Shown here: positions 56,013 to 64,000 of the stretch, one piece after another | Layout: each line of letters begins with the position of its first letter | Position numbering within the stretch: the first letter of the stretch is position 1 | NCBI GenBank assembly: GCA_029547025.1 | Contig: JAKPQA010000221.1 | Span: 1-64,000 of the forward strand | DNA: 64,000 nucleotides | Reading direction: 5' to 3' | Source of the DNA: Armatimonadota bacterium | GTDB lineage: Bacteria > Armatimonadota > Zipacnadia > UBA1398 > JAKPQA01 | Made by a program: the position numbers and the translations under genes | The notes under the pieces: generated by a model | The model's input: the letters and a program-made list of their open reading frames with translations, nothing else | Databases searched by the model: none | Told to the model about the DNA's origin: nothing

Positions 56013-59000
56013 ATGACCCACAGCCGATGGTGCGCTCTGGCGGCACTGAGCGTCTCGGCGGCCGGTGCCCAGGTCACGCCGGTGGCGCACTACCCCTTCG
56101 ACGACCCGGCCGCGCTGGGGCGGGATGCCTCCGGCATGGGCCTCGAAGCCCGCGTCAACGGGCACAGCGGTGAGGGCAAGATTGGTCGAGGTCTCATCCT
56201 CGATGGCACCGGTGGCGTCGAGATCCCCAGCTTGCCCGAGCTGCAGGCCGGTCATGCTCTCAGCTTCGAGCTCTGGCTGCGGTTCGACGACCTGGCACAC
56301 AGCTACGGCGTCGTCGCCAAGGAGGACGAGTACCTACTGCGCCTCGATCCGCCGGGCGAGGGCAGCACACTCTCGCTCTTCGTGCGCGCCGATGACACTT
56401 GGGAACCGCGCGTGCGAAGCATCGTCCCGCGCCCGAACACCTGGTACCATGTCGTCGCCTCCTGGGATCAGGCCATCCTCCGCCTCATCATCGACGGGCA
56501 GGAGTACAGCGCCGCCCGCTCCGGCACCGTGGCCACAACCGGCAACCCCGTGCTTGTGGGGGGAGCGTCGACCTTCGGGCCCTCGCCGCTCAGGGGAGCG
56601 ATCGACGAGGTCCGCTTCTACCGCGGCGTCGTGCGCGGCGCCGACGTGGCCGCGGCGCTGTACGGCATCGAGGAACGTCTCGGCACCCCAGCCGTCGAAC
56701 GGACACGCTTCCGCTTCACCGATGGGCTGGCCGGTTGGACCACGACACTGGGGGGAACCGCCACTGCCGAAGCCGGCGCGTTGCACTTGACCACGGCCGG
56801 ACCGCACTCGACCCTGCTGAGCCCGCCATTGCGGGTCCCGGAGGGCGACCGCTGCTTCGTGTCGGTGCTGTTGTCTGCATCGGCAGGCACCAAGGGGCAC
56901 GTCTGGCTCTTCGGGAACGGCACGGCTGAGCGTCTTTCCTTCGCGCTGCGGGCCGACGGCAGGCCACATCACTACGCGCTGGACGTCAGGAACAGCCCCG
57001 TCTGGGGCCGGGGGGCAGTGGTCCTCGGCCTACTGCCCTCAGACGCCGAGACCCAGGTGGAGGTGTACGAGGTGTCTATCGCCGGCGAGCCCCTCGGCCA
57101 CGCCGAGATCGAAGTCCGGAGCATCGAGCCGAACAAGCCCATCTGTCGCGCCGGCCGACCCGCTGAAGTGGTCGCCACGCTCCGGAACATCGGTGGCCAA
57201 CAAGCGGGCCTCACAGCCACACTCACGGTGCCCGAGGGCGTGCGGGTCCACGCCGAAGCCACGCAGCCCGTGCCGGCCCTCGACCACGGCCAGCAAGTCG
57301 CTCTGCGATGGCCCATCGAGGCTTCCCAGGCGCTTGGTGGCGATGTCACACTCACCGTGAACGGCGAGGGACTCGCACCCGTGACCGCTACGCTGCGCAT
57401 GGACTTCCTGCCCCCCGTGCCCATCACCACCGGCGGCTACATCCCGGAGCCCGAGCCCGTCAAGACGCCCATCCTCATCGGAGCACACCACTGCCCGCTG
57501 TGGGAACACGACAAGCCGGGCATGTGGACCCAGATCATCAAGCATCCCGAGCGAACTCCCGCCCTCGGTTTCTACGCCCAGGAGAACCCCGAGGTCGCCG
57601 ATTGGGAGACCAAGTGGGCCACGGAGCACGGCGTGGGCTTCTTCGTCTACTGCTGGTACCGCACCAGCCAGGGCGGTCCGGTCACCACCCAGTTCGCCAC
57701 GGCCATCGAGGACGCGCTCTTCAAGTCCCGCTTCCAGGACAAGATGCGCTTCACCATCATGTGGGAGAACCAGTCGCGCGGCCGTGCGGGCGTCTCGGAC
57801 GAGAACGACCTGATGACCAACCTCATGCCCTACTGGATCGACAACTACTTCAAGCACCCAAGCTACCTCAAGCTTGACAACAAGCCCCTGCTGTTCGTCT
57901 ACCGCCCCGAGTTCCTGGTCGACGATCTGGGCAGTGTCGAGAACGTCCGCAAAGCCTTCGACAAGATGCGCCAGGCGTGCATCGAGGCCGGTTTCGATGG
58001 CCTGTACATCCTCGGCGAGTACCGCGGGCTCGATACGAAGCACCTGCAGCTCATGAAGGACCTCGGCCTCGACTATACCTTCGCCTACTGCTGGTATGTG
58101 GCCGATAGCCCCGAGCCCGACCGCGCGATCAGCACTCAACTCGAGTACATCAACAGAACCAGGGAACTCGGCATCCTGCCCCAGGTCGTCACCGTCTCGC
58201 AGGGCTGGAGCGGCTGGCAGGACGAAGGCAGCATCTGGCACCTGCCGCCCGCCGACTACAGGCGGCTGCTCGAGGAGGCCAAGCGCATCGTCGAGTCCTA
58301 CCCGGCGTCGGAGCTGGGCGGCCGGTTGCTCTTGCTCGACAACTGGAACGAGTGGGGCGAGGGCCACTACATCGCGCCCTACCGCGAGTACGGTTTCGGC
58401 TACCTCGACGCCGTGCGAGAGGTCTTTGCCCCACATGCTGGGCCGCATGTCGACCTCATTCCGGAGGACCTCGGCCTCGGCCCTTACGATACAGCCATCC
58501 GATCCTACTATGAGACGCGCGAACGCCTCGCAACCCGGGCCGCTGAGCGCGTCACCAAGCGTGAAGTACGCGATCCGTCGCTCATCGCCTGGTGGTCCTT
58601 CGATGAGGAGCCCGATGACCCGGTGGCGCTAGACGTCTCCGGCAGTGGCTTGGGCGGCCTTCTTGAGAACGCGAAGCGCACCGATGGGATGGACGGCCGC
58701 GCCCTGGTCTGTGACGGCGGCTGCAGCCTCGTCGGGCCCGACCGCCGCCTCGCCCCGGCGCAGGCGATGACCCTCGAGGGCTGGATCCGCACCGATGTCC
58801 CCGGCCAGACCGATCGCTGGTTCGCCAACTGCATCTATGGCAGCAACCCCGCCGCCGGCTATCGCATGGGTCTATCGGGCGGGAGGTTGTGCTTCGCGAT
58901 CCCACTGACTCCATGGAGCCACCACCTGCTGGCCGACGCCCCTCTGCCCACCGGACGGTGGGTGCATGTGGCGGCGACTTACGATGGTGAGGTAATCCGC

Positions 59001-59198
59001 ATCTACATGGACGGCCGCGAATGCGGCAGCCTGGCGCGATCCGGCGATGTAGGCTGCCCCTCGGAAGCGCTGTGTATCGGCAACTATGCCGCCGGCCATC
59101 AGGCGCACTTCGAGGGCGCTCTCGACGAGCTCAAGCTCTATCGCCGCGCCCTCTCGGCCGACGAGATCCGGGCGATCAGCGAGCAGGGCCACGACTGA
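56013..59198 (+). CDS. Secreted WbsX/GH99-like glycosidase flanked by two LamG domains
   Basis: 1061 residues with a signal peptide (HSRWCALAALSVSAAGAQ). A LamG domain covers about 25-215, an Ig-like or CARDB-like part about 330-470 (EVVATLRNIGGQQAGLTATL). A WbsX-like GH99-type barrel covers about 488-810, with IGAHHCPLWEHDKPGMW, FFVYCWY, LLLLDNWNEWGEGHYIAP and YGFGYLDAVREVF. A second LamG covers about 856-1055 (SLIAWWSFDEEP, MTLEGWIRTD). WbsX domains are usually in O-antigen loci; the secreted LamG form suggests attack on surface or external polysaccharide. ATG 56013 follows GGAGTG. Longest gene of the exported block. Confidence 0.8.
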   Translation: MTHSRWCALAALSVSAAGAQVTPVAHYPFDDPAALGRDASGMGLEARVNGHSGEGKIGRGLILDGTGGVEIPSLPELQAGHALSFELWLRFDDLAHSYGVVAKEDEYLLRLDPPGEGSTLSLFVRADDTWEPRVRSIVPRPNTWYHVVASWDQAILRLIIDGQEYSAARSGTVATTGNPVLVGGASTFGPSPLRGAIDEVRFYRGVVRGADVAAALYGIEERLGTPAVERTRFRFTDGLAGWTTTLGGTATAEAGALHLTTAGPHSTLLSPPLRVPEGDRCFVSVLLSASAGTKGHVWLFGNGTAERLSFALRADGRPHHYALDVRNSPVWGRGAVVLGLLPSDAETQVEVYEVSIAGEPLGHAEIEVRSIEPNKPICRAGRPAEVVATLRNIGGQQAGLTATLTVPEGVRVHAEATQPVPALDHGQQVALRWPIEASQALGGDVTLTVNGEGLAPVTATLRMDFLPPVPITTGGYIPEPEPVKTPILIGAHHCPLWEHDKPGMWTQIIKHPERTPALGFYAQENPEVADWETKWATEHGVGFFVYCWYRTSQGGPVTTQFATAIEDALFKSRFQDKMRFTIMWENQSRGRAGVSDENDLMTNLMPYWIDNYFKHPSYLKLDNKPLLFVYRPEFLVDDLGSVENVRKAFDKMRQACIEAGFDGLYILGEYRGLDTKHLQLMKDLGLDYTFAYCWYVADSPEPDRAISTQLEYINRTRELGILPQVVTVSQGWSGWQDEGSIWHLPPADYRRLLEEAKRIVESYPASELGGRLLLLDNWNEWGEGHYIAPYREYGFGYLDAVREVFAPHAGPHVDLIPEDLGLGPYDTAIRSYYETRERLATRAAERVTKREVRDPSLIAWWSFDEEPDDPVALDVSGSGLGGLLENAKRTDGMDGRALVCDGGCSLVGPDRRLAPAQAMTLEGWIRTDVPGQTDRWFANCIYGSNPAAGYRMGLSGGRLCFAIPLTPWSHHLLADAPLPTGRWVHVAATYDGEVIRIYMDGRECGSLARSGDVGCPSEALCIGNYAAGHQAHFEGALDELKLYRRALSADEIRAISEQGHD

Positions 59199-59214
59199 CG
59201 TCTGAGCGCGAACT

Positions 59215-59223
59215 TGGTATACC
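59215..59223 (+). promoter_or_regulatory. Extended -10 promoter before the PQQ-propeller gene
   Basis: TGG followed by TATACC (59218-59223), 140 bases before the ATG at 59363. Same style as the prs and cassette A promoters. Confidence 0.35.
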
Positions 59224-59362
59224 TGTCATATGCGCTGACCGCTGGAATGGGCATTCGTTGCCGCTGACACCCTCAAAGACTCCCAGAGTCCGGTCTCTTC
59301 CGCCGCAGGGGTGAGCATTCTCTCTGGCGAATCACACGCAAATCCACTATGGAGGTCCTCCG

Positions 59363-60784
59363 ATGAGCCGAGCACGCGCTTTGGTTGCCATGGCCTTCCT
59401 TCCCGCGTGCGTCGTCGCCAGCCCTGTTTCCGCCCAAGAGGCCGGCGGCCTCGGGGCGGCCATCGCTCACGAGGCCACGGCGAAGGTGCTCTGGCAGAAC
59501 CCCAGCCAGATCCTGTTCGCCATCGAAGCCCTGATGGATCGGGGCATGATCGCGTCGACGCGCTCCCTCGGCGTCCCCGGCCAGGCCACCGCCCTCGACC
59601 TCATGGCTCTCAAAGATGGCAAGGTGCTCTGGACCGCCCAACTCCCCTCGGGCGTCGACGCCATGAACGTGTGCGCCGACACACTGGTGGTCGCCATATC
59701 CGGTGCCGTGCAGGGCCTCTCCCTCAAGGACGGCAGTCTTCTGTGGGAGCAACCGCTGCAAGGCCGCCTGGAGACCGGCTGGGAGCCCAGCCCCGCCTTC
59801 GCGCAGGCGTCCTGGTTCGCCGAGAAGGCCATGAAGGCACAGGGCATCGGCGGGGCGTTCTTCGACGGCGGTGGGAAGCTATATACCTGTGTGTCGGGTA
59901 TCGCCTACCGGCTCGATCCCGCAACGGGCGATGTGGTCTGGGAACGCCCCATCGGCTTCTCGATCCACTCGCCGCTGATCACCTACAAGGACATGCTGAT
60001 CGTCCCCTCCGACAAGGGCCTCCTCGCACTCGACCAGGAGACGGGACAGCCCAGGTGGGGGAATCCGCTCGGCTGGATCGGCCAGGTGCGCGTGGTCGAT
60101 GACTGCATCTACGGCGTGCCCCATATGCAGGGCCTGTGCCGCTTCGACCCCGAGACCGGCGACGTGCTCTGGCAACTCGAGAAGCTGGCACCGTCACCCG
60201 GTGACACGCTCTTCCACTGCGGCGACCGGACTGTTGTGATCAGCAACCGGACGCCCATGATCATCCACACCGAGACCGGCGAGTTGCTGTGGTCGGTGGA
60301 CGCCGGCGGCCGCTGGGCCGACACGGATGGCCAGAACATCTACTACTCACCGAACGGCACCAAGCAGATCCACGCCATGTCCATCGCCGACCTCAAGGAG
60401 AAGTGGGTGGCCGAGTTTACCGGCTTCTTCTTCTCCCGCATATCGAGCGTGAAGCCCGCAGTGATGGGGCTCGGCTGGGGCGAGGTCGAGGCCTTCAACG
60501 CCGACACCGGGGCCGCCATCTGGAGCTGGAAGGCGCCCATGATCGGTGGCACCATCAATGACGTGACCATGACCGCCGACGACCGGGCCTACTACATCCA
60601 GACCAAAGACGGCATCATCGGCTTCGATGTCGCCACGGGCATGCCAGTCCTCGAGTACCCCGGAGAGTTCTTCTTCTGTCACTGGATGAGCCAGCGGAAC
60701 GGGACGCTCTACTTCCACGTCTCGCCACCGACCAACGGCTACGTGGCCGCCATACCGCTGACGGGGGCCCAGGCCGCTCAGTAG
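59363..60784 (+). CDS. Exported PQQ-like beta-propeller protein
   Basis: 473 residues with a signal peptide (ALVAMAFLPACVVASPVSAQ). The rest consists of PQQ-type blade repeats: LKDGKVLWTAQLPSG, LKDGSLLWEQPLQG, LDPATGDVVWERPIG, LDQETGQPRWG, FDPETGDVLWQL, IHTETGELLWSVDA and FNADTGAAIWSWKA. Such propellers serve as scaffolds (BamB-like) or quinoprotein enzymes. The quinone- and calcium-binding residues of dehydrogenases are not evident, so a scaffold or sensor role is more likely. GGAGG precedes the ATG by 7 bases. Confidence 0.8.
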   Translation: MSRARALVAMAFLPACVVASPVSAQEAGGLGAAIAHEATAKVLWQNPSQILFAIEALMDRGMIASTRSLGVPGQATALDLMALKDGKVLWTAQLPSGVDAMNVCADTLVVAISGAVQGLSLKDGSLLWEQPLQGRLETGWEPSPAFAQASWFAEKAMKAQGIGGAFFDGGGKLYTCVSGIAYRLDPATGDVVWERPIGFSIHSPLITYKDMLIVPSDKGLLALDQETGQPRWGNPLGWIGQVRVVDDCIYGVPHMQGLCRFDPETGDVLWQLEKLAPSPGDTLFHCGDRTVVISNRTPMIIHTETGELLWSVDAGGRWADTDGQNIYYSPNGTKQIHAMSIADLKEKWVAEFTGFFFSRISSVKPAVMGLGWGEVEAFNADTGAAIWSWKAPMIGGTINDVTMTADDRAYYIQTKDGIIGFDVATGMPVLEYPGEFFFCHWMSQRNGTLYFHVSPPTNGYVAAIPLTGAQAAQ

Positions 60785-60861
60785 GCCCTGCGGCCCACAC
60801 AGGAGAACGGCAGGCGGCTGACGCATATCTCCTCGTGACCTTGCCGGAGGAGTGTGTTTCA

Positions 60862-62160
60862 ATGTGCCGTGTTGCCTGTGCCGTTGTGTGCTGCCTCGTT
60901 CTGTGCGCGCCGGCCAGCCTTCTCGCGCCGGCTAGCGCCGCCGACGCAGTCTCCGAGTGGTCTGTGCAGATCGTCCAACCCACAGCGGGGACCACACTCT
61001 CGGCCGTGGCCCGGGTCAGCGTCTGCGCTCGTCCGTCGGAACAAGCGCCCGATCGGCTCTTCGTGGGCCTGGAGGGCGGCCCGTGGGTCGACATGAAACC
61101 CGGCCTCGGCCGCGGCCAGTGGGTGGCCGACCTCGACACCACCCTCGTACCCAACGGCAAGGTGAGGCTCTCGTGCGTCGGGCTCGCGAGCTGGTCGAAG
61201 AAGCCCAAAGCCAAAGCGGACCTGATCGTCGGGGTCAACAACCCCCTGCACCACTATTTCGGCGACATCCATGCCCACAGCTCCTACTCCGACGGCGTGC
61301 TGCTGCCGCACGACGCCTACGCGTACGCGCGCGACGTGTCGAAACTGGACTTCTTCTGCCTGACCGACCACATGGAGCTGGTCACCGAGGCCGAGTGGGC
61401 TGACATGCGCAAGGAGGCGTGGGCGGCGAACCAGGAAGGGCGATTCGTGACGCTGGAAGGGCTGGAGTGGACGAAGAAGGAGGGCCACGCGTGCGTCTAC
61501 GAGGGCGCCGGGCGTCTCCTGCCGCCCGACATCGCTGGCTTCTACGACACCGTGTCGCGCCAGGGCGCCCTGGGTATGTTCAACCATCCGGGCCAGGGAG
61601 ACACGGTGTGGAACGGTCTGGCCTTCGACCTGTTCGCCGACCAGGTCATGCAGCTGATGGAAGTACGGACTGATGACGAACTGACGGCCTACGTCCGCGC
61701 GCTCAAGGCAGGCTGGCACCTGGCGGCCGCAGGCACCGACGACACGCATGGTCCCGACTGGGGCGCCGGATTCGCCTGGACCGGCATCGTGGCCCCCTCG
61801 CTCACCCGGACGAATGTGATGTGGGCGCTGCGCGAGCGCCACTGCTACATGACCCGCGACCGCAACTGCCGACTGCTGTTCACGGCCAACGGCACCCCGA
61901 TGGGCACCATCATCGCCGAGCCGGTTGAGCATCTATCGCTCACCGTGAGCGTCGAGGATCCCGACGCGACCGATGGGATTGCCTCGATCGAGCTGTACGA
62001 GGACGGCATGGTCGTGGCCTCCACCACCCCGGAGGGCCCCAAGTGCGAGTGGACCAGCCGGCCGACGCCCAGCAGGGGAAGCCACTTCTACTTCGTCCGC
62101 GTGAAGCAGAAGGACGACGACGCCCTCGTCTCAGCGCCCGTGTGGGTGACGGTGAGGTAG
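60862..62160 (+). CDS. Exported PHP-domain protein
   Basis: 432 residues with a signal peptide (CAVVCCLVLCAPASLLAPAS). After a beta-rich N-terminal part (to about 130) comes a PHP metallophosphoesterase-type domain: GDIHAHSSYSDGVLLPHDAY (H137, H139), FFCLTDHMELVTEAEW (D169, H170), EGLEWTKKEGHACVY, GMFNHPGQGD and AAGTDDTHGPDWG. These give the metal ligands of the PHP fold. A C-terminal beta domain follows. Extracellular PHP proteins of this architecture are uncharacterised. GGAGGAG precedes ATG 60862 by 8 bases. Last gene of the exported block. Confidence 0.8.
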   Translation: MCRVACAVVCCLVLCAPASLLAPASAADAVSEWSVQIVQPTAGTTLSAVARVSVCARPSEQAPDRLFVGLEGGPWVDMKPGLGRGQWVADLDTTLVPNGKVRLSCVGLASWSKKPKAKADLIVGVNNPLHHYFGDIHAHSSYSDGVLLPHDAYAYARDVSKLDFFCLTDHMELVTEAEWADMRKEAWAANQEGRFVTLEGLEWTKKEGHACVYEGAGRLLPPDIAGFYDTVSRQGALGMFNHPGQGDTVWNGLAFDLFADQVMQLMEVRTDDELTAYVRALKAGWHLAAAGTDDTHGPDWGAGFAWTGIVAPSLTRTNVMWALRERHCYMTRDRNCRLLFTANGTPMGTIIAEPVEHLSLTVSVEDPDATDGIASIELYEDGMVVASTTPEGPKCEWTSRPTPSRGSHFYFVRVKQKDDDALVSAPVWVTVR

Positions 62161-62594
62161 GACGGGAGCGCCAGCGGTGGCCTCGGCCGCGCCGGAACTC
62201 GGCAGCCGGAATGGACGGGATCACGCCGCCACCCGGAGGCGGATGTCTGCGTCGCCCGATGGCTCCGGCCGAGCACCGGCTCGTGGCTGAGTGTGAATCC
62301 GGTGCCCGGTGGCACCGGGCCGGTCCGCGGGAATAGCCTCCTCAGGTCAGACGAGATGCCGCCGGGCTACGACTGGATCCAGCCTCCGCAGCCCCCGCCG
62401 CCTCCGGGGCCTGGTCCGATCCAGCGGATCATCGACCTGATCGCGAGGACGTGGTACGACCAGATATCGCGGGCATCGACAGCAGTGCTCGTGGGGCCAA
62501 GGAGCACCAGAGGAGGCACAGATGCGGCCCGGACTGATGACATTCCCGTCTTGGGAATGACGGCACGGAGTGGGCCTGTCTGGTGCATGTGTGC
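62161..62594. other. Stretch with no supported gene
   Basis: Nothing convincing. An open plus-strand frame from ATG 62356 begins with a proline-rich start and a plausible helix (PIQRIIDLIARTWYDQIS), then degenerates and runs into the transposase remnant. It may be a gene fragment. The region separates the PHP gene from a patch of insertion-sequence debris. Confidence 0.4.
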
Positions 62595-62820
62595 ATGGCC
62601 AAGCTACCGAAAGACCCACGGAAGACGGCGGTGGCGCTGGAAGCCCGTCGCATGGAAGCAGTGCGGCTGCTCGAGGCCGGCTGTCCAGTGGCGAGGTGGC
62701 TCGGAGACTGGGCGTGAGTGCCCAAGCCGCGTGAGTGTGACGGAAGAAGTGGCCGGAGGGCCGGGTCGGGGCACTGCGGAGCGTTGGATCGCGGGGCTCC
62801 CGGCCCGCTCCGGGTCCCGA
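62595..62820 (+). pseudogene. IS630-type transposase fragment (HTH part), frameshifted
   Basis: Three frames in turn recover the N-terminal helix-turn-helix of IS630-like transposases. ATG 62595 gives LEARRMEAVRLLEAGC; a shift gives EVARRLGVSAQAA; another shift gives RKKWPEGRVGALRSVGSRG. Stops interrupt each. Together they match the RRLEAVRLLEAG...EVARRLGVS...W..W..G...AL pattern. No DDE catalytic part and no terminal inverted repeats were found before wecB, so this is insertion-sequence debris. Confidence 0.6.
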
Positions 62821-62952
62821 TGGGCTGCGCAGACCGCAGCACATGGGTCTCCGTTGCCAGAAGCCCGCGCGGCGAGCCAAGCATGGCCTGAGCTCTGTAA
62901 AGTACTGTGGACTCCTGGGTCTCAAGGCCATCAGCGTAAAGGGAAAAGGTCA

Positions 62953-64000
62953 TTAGTGGGTGGGCACGTAGTCTTTGGGCCGCGGCCCCAGACCCAGGTG
63001 ATGAAGCGTCGCGTCAAGCACGCGGTCGGCGCAGGCACCGTCCCCGTAGGGGCTTTCGTGGCTCTGCATCTCGGCGTAGGCCACGGGGTCGTCCAGGAGC
63101 TGCGTCGCTGCACGAACGATGTCCTCGGTCCGGGTCCCGACAAGCCGCGCCACGCCGGCGGCCACACCCTCGGGGCGCTCGGTGGTCTCGCGGACCACGA
63201 GCACCGGACGGCGCAATGCCGGCGCTTCCTCCTGAACGCCTCCCGAGTCGGTGATCAGGAATGTGCACCCGGCCATGAGGCCGGCGAATGTGAGGTAGTC
63301 GGGTGGCTCGATGAGGACCACCGACGGCACCAGGCCCAGCATCGGCTGCACGATCTCCCGCACCGCCGGGTTCGGGTGGACGGCGAACACAATGCCAATC
63401 GACGGTCGCCCGGCAAGTTCTGCCAAGGCCGCGCAGATCCGCGTCAGCCGGTCGGGGATGTTCTCTCTCCGGTGGGCCGTGACGACCACGTACCGGTCTG
63501 GCAGGCCTAACGACGCGAAAGCCACTGGCTCGCCCGAACCCAGCGGAGTGATCCGCAGCGCTCCAGGCTCGCGCACACGTTCGGCAGCCCACTGGATCGC
63601 ATCGGTCACGGTGTTCCCGGTGATGTAGATCGCCTCGGGGGGAATGCCCTCCCGCAGCAGGTGCTCGCGTGACCGCGGTGTCGGCGCGCAGTGGACCGAG
63701 CAGAGCTGCCCCGCCAGCCGACGGTTCATCTCCTCAGGAAACGGGTCGTGGATGTTCCCAGTCCTCAGTCCGGCCTCGACATGCACCGCGGGGACCTGTT
63801 GGAAAAAGGCGGCGAGCGCCCCCGCGGCCACCGCCAGCGTATCGCCCTGAACGAGCACGGCATCAGGCCGATGCTCGCGGATCACGCCGTCCAGCCCCGC
63901 GAGCGAGCGGCATGTGACATCGGCCAACGATTGCCGTTCCTGCATGATGTCCAGGTCGATGTCCGGCACCAGGCCGAAGACGCCGAGGGCCTGCCGCGTC
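62953..64000 (-). CDS. wecB: UDP-N-acetylglucosamine 2-epimerase, 5' end outside the window
   Basis: At least 348 codons are visible; the start lies beyond the window edge, so the gene is partial at its 5' end. The sequence is the core of non-hydrolysing WecB/MnaA enzymes: LVQGDTLAVAAGALAAFFQ, VHVEAGLRTGNIHDPFPEEM, NRRLAGQLCSVHCAPT, VTAHRRENI, VHPNPAVREIVQPML, LITDSGGVQEEAPALRRPVL and VRETTERPEGVAAGVARLVG. It interconverts UDP-GlcNAc and UDP-ManNAc for surface polysaccharides, which fits the export operon elsewhere in the window. Its C-terminus ends next to the IS remnant. Confidence 0.93.
   Translation of the reverse strand, partial: TRQALGVFGLVPDIDLDIMQERQSLADVTCRSLAGLDGVIREHRPDAVLVQGDTLAVAAGALAAFFQQVPAVHVEAGLRTGNIHDPFPEEMNRRLAGQLCSVHCAPTPRSREHLLREGIPPEAIYITGNTVTDAIQWAAERVREPGALRITPLGSGEPVAFASLGLPDRYVVVTAHRRENIPDRLTRICAALAELAGRPSIGIVFAVHPNPAVREIVQPMLGLVPSVVLIEPPDYLTFAGLMAGCTFLITDSGGVQEEAPALRRPVLVVRETTERPEGVAAGVARLVGTRTEDIVRAATQLLDDPVAYAEMQSHESPYGDGACADRVLDATLHHLGLGPRPKDYVPTH

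Noticed and set aside
62293..63510. 405-codon plus-strand frame
   Set aside because: It joins the transposase remnant to DNA antisense to wecB; no consistent protein family.
1..64000. tRNA, rRNA or CRISPR elements
   Set aside because: I looked for T-loop (GGTTCGAATCC-like) strings and for regularly spaced repeats and found none.

Overview
The window is GC-rich bacterial DNA with strong Shine-Dalgarno sites, frequent GTG/TTG starts and many Sec-, Tat- and lipoprotein-type signals. The gene set includes many secreted glycosidases, three uroporphyrinogen-decarboxylase (URO-D/MtaA) paralogues, sugar-phosphate epimerase TIM barrels, LamG, NPCBM and WbsX domains, and DUF362 and DUF6485 proteins. 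This resembles environmental polysaccharide degraders of the Armatimonadota, Planctomycetota or Hydrogenedentota kind. That placement is inference: there is no rRNA or other marker here. I found no tRNA, rRNA or CRISPR array.

Layout. 1-7.3 kb: sugar epimerase, metallophosphoesterase, a convergent prs-hpf-small-gene operon, a URO-D paralogue and a cupin phosphomannose-isomerase-like enzyme. 7.4-17.8 kb: secreted carbohydrate enzymes (a TIM-barrel protein, a GH36-type alpha-galactosidase with an NPCBM domain, a GH5-like enzyme) and a DUF4268 nuclease-like protein. Two ungapped copies of a ~480-bp cassette (91-codon gene, then a hairpin, then a conserved tail) lie on either side of the last three genes. 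17.8-31.6 kb: a minus-strand gene train of URO-D paralogue, Gfo/Idh/MocA oxidoreductase, galactokinase-like GHMP kinase, a 2453-residue unknown protein ending in an ATP-grasp-like region, a second ATP-grasp-like protein, and argC. 31.6-37.1 kb: lipoprotein, aroK-aroC-DUF6485 operon, an N-terminally short URO-D paralogue and a secreted unknown. 37.5-48 kb: thymidylate-synthase-like protein, DUF456 membrane protein, acyl-CoA ligase, a small charged protein, a membrane-anchored HExxH peptidase, a Clp-N/beta-carbonic-anhydrase fusion, then a polysaccharide export trio (SLBB exporter, Wzz, BY-kinase). 48.3-62.2 kb: a block of exported enzymes (DUF362, epimerase, C25-like, SGNH, GH32-like, WbsX/LamG, PQQ propeller, PHP). 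62.6-64 kb: a decayed IS630-type transposase fragment and wecB, cut by the window end.

How the genes work together. Aromatic precursor (aroK/aroC), arginine (argC) and PRPP (prs) genes sit among accessory loci for breaking down and modifying extracellular glycans and for exporting a surface polysaccharide. The strongest candidates for undescribed biology are the giant-protein/ATP-grasp/GHMP-kinase cluster, the Clp-N/carbonic-anhydrase fusion, and the duplicated small-gene cassette.
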